This document shows positions 52,379 through 52,698 of a DNA stretch of 52,698 bases, in pieces. Origin of the DNA: an uncultured Flavobacterium sp. (GTDB taxonomy: Bacteria > Bacteroidota > Bacteroidia > Flavobacteriales > Flavobacteriaceae); assembly GCF_946220915.1 (NCBI RefSeq), contig NZ_CAMIHH010000010.1, forward strand, positions 1 to 52,698, read 5' to 3'. The position numbers and the translations under genes are program-made. How positions within the stretch are numbered: the first letter of the stretch is position 1; every line of letters starts with the position of its first letter. Under the pieces are notes generated by a model that ran no database searches, was not told the DNA's origin, and saw nothing but the letters and a program-made list of their open reading frames with translations.

Positions 52379-52698
52379 TTAAACTATTTCTAAACTCTTT
52401 TCTAACAATTCACGGGAAGACCTAATAAGAATTTTTCGTTCTTCCTTTAGGGTAAAAGCTTTTTGTGTTAACTCTATTATTCTATCTTGATTTTTTAGTA
52501 GTGGTATTACGAAATCACCAATCCGATCTTCACGCAAATGTGGCATAGTAGAGGCAATAACTGTACGTTGCTTGGCTTGATAAGAACCAATTTCAGGGAT
52601 TGATAAGGCAATGAAAAGGTAGTAAGGATTAATCCTATCTACATTTGGCTTTATCCTCAAAAGACCACTTCCAAGTATACATTTATCAGACTTAGTTG
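52379..52698 (-). CDS. hsdS: type I restriction specificity subunit (partial, 3' end)
   Basis: The C-terminal part of an S subunit: it reads through the window edge. The visible TTG at 52660 is not the real start, as the same frame continues upstream with DKCILGSGLLRIKPN. PYYLFIALSIPEIGS, TMPHLREDRIGDFVIPLL and the end QKAFTLKEERKILI match the conserved region and the coiled-coil spacer of a target recognition domain. It gives a type I restriction-modification system its DNA specificity. hsdM and hsdR should lie beyond 52698. It appears to be cargo of the ICE. Confidence 0.85.
   Translation of the reverse strand, partial: TKSDKCILGSGLLRIKPNVDRINPYYLFIALSIPEIGSYQAKQRTVIASTMPHLREDRIGDFVIPLLKNQDRIIELTQKAFTLKEERKILIRSSRELLEKSLEIV

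Noticed and set aside
1..52698. CRISPR arrays, insertion sequences, rRNA and tRNA genes
   Set aside because: No regularly spaced repeats, transposase, or cloverleaf-type sequences were seen other than the tmRNA.

Overview
The window is a Bacteroidota chromosome segment, most likely Flavobacteriaceae (Flavobacterium-like). The evidence is the SusC/SusD pair, TAnnTTTG-type promoter boxes, the tmRNA tag GENNYALAA, many secreted proteins with short signal peptides ending in Q, and a Bacteroidetes-type conjugative transfer operon. No taxonomic search was possible.

Positions 1-31,400 look like host chromosome. In order they hold: an M61 peptidase and a small secreted protein; a GH43-type hydrolase with an MFS sugar transporter; a small lipoprotein; a minus-strand membrane-stress-like cluster (membrane protein, winged-helix regulator, frameshifted DUF1361 protein, membrane protein, CreD), three of whose transcription units carry the same palindrome ACTTTG-N5-CAAAGT; an L,D-transpeptidase with a lipoprotein; FabH; a secreted S9 peptidase; an ABC ATPase; and an outer-membrane protein. 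A minus-strand polysaccharide utilisation locus follows (about 17.8-29.9 kb): sensor/regulator, SusC, SusD, LamG lipoprotein, PF10091/GH144-like hydrolase and GH3 beta-glucosidase. The enzyme pair points to beta-1,2-glucan (sophoro-oligosaccharide) use. A saccharopine/alanine dehydrogenase-like gene comes next.

At 31,417-31,810 lies ssrA (tmRNA). Directly downstream begins an integrative conjugative element (ICE) that runs past the right edge of the window. It holds a CTnDOT-like tyrosine recombinase, a hipBA-type toxin-antitoxin pair, a decayed response regulator, a three-gene DNA-binding module, and a minus-strand transfer operon (traE, traF, traG, three traI-like paralogues, traJ, traK, a traL-position gene, traM, traN and an accessory gene). 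Beyond that are an RteC-like regulator, an AraC regulator, an unknown lipoprotein, a membrane-anchored TPR/AraC regulator, and the 3' end of a type I restriction specificity gene. Relaxase, coupling protein, TraA-D and attR are not seen and would lie beyond the window.

The best leads for something undescribed are: the shared operator of the CreD cluster; the 25-bp hairpin between tmRNA and integrase; the pair of paralogous winged-helix genes around an excisionase-like gene; and the regulatory/cargo block at 47.5-52.3 kb, with its 22-bp palindrome and E. coli-like promoter. No CRISPR array, insertion sequence, rRNA or tRNA was seen.
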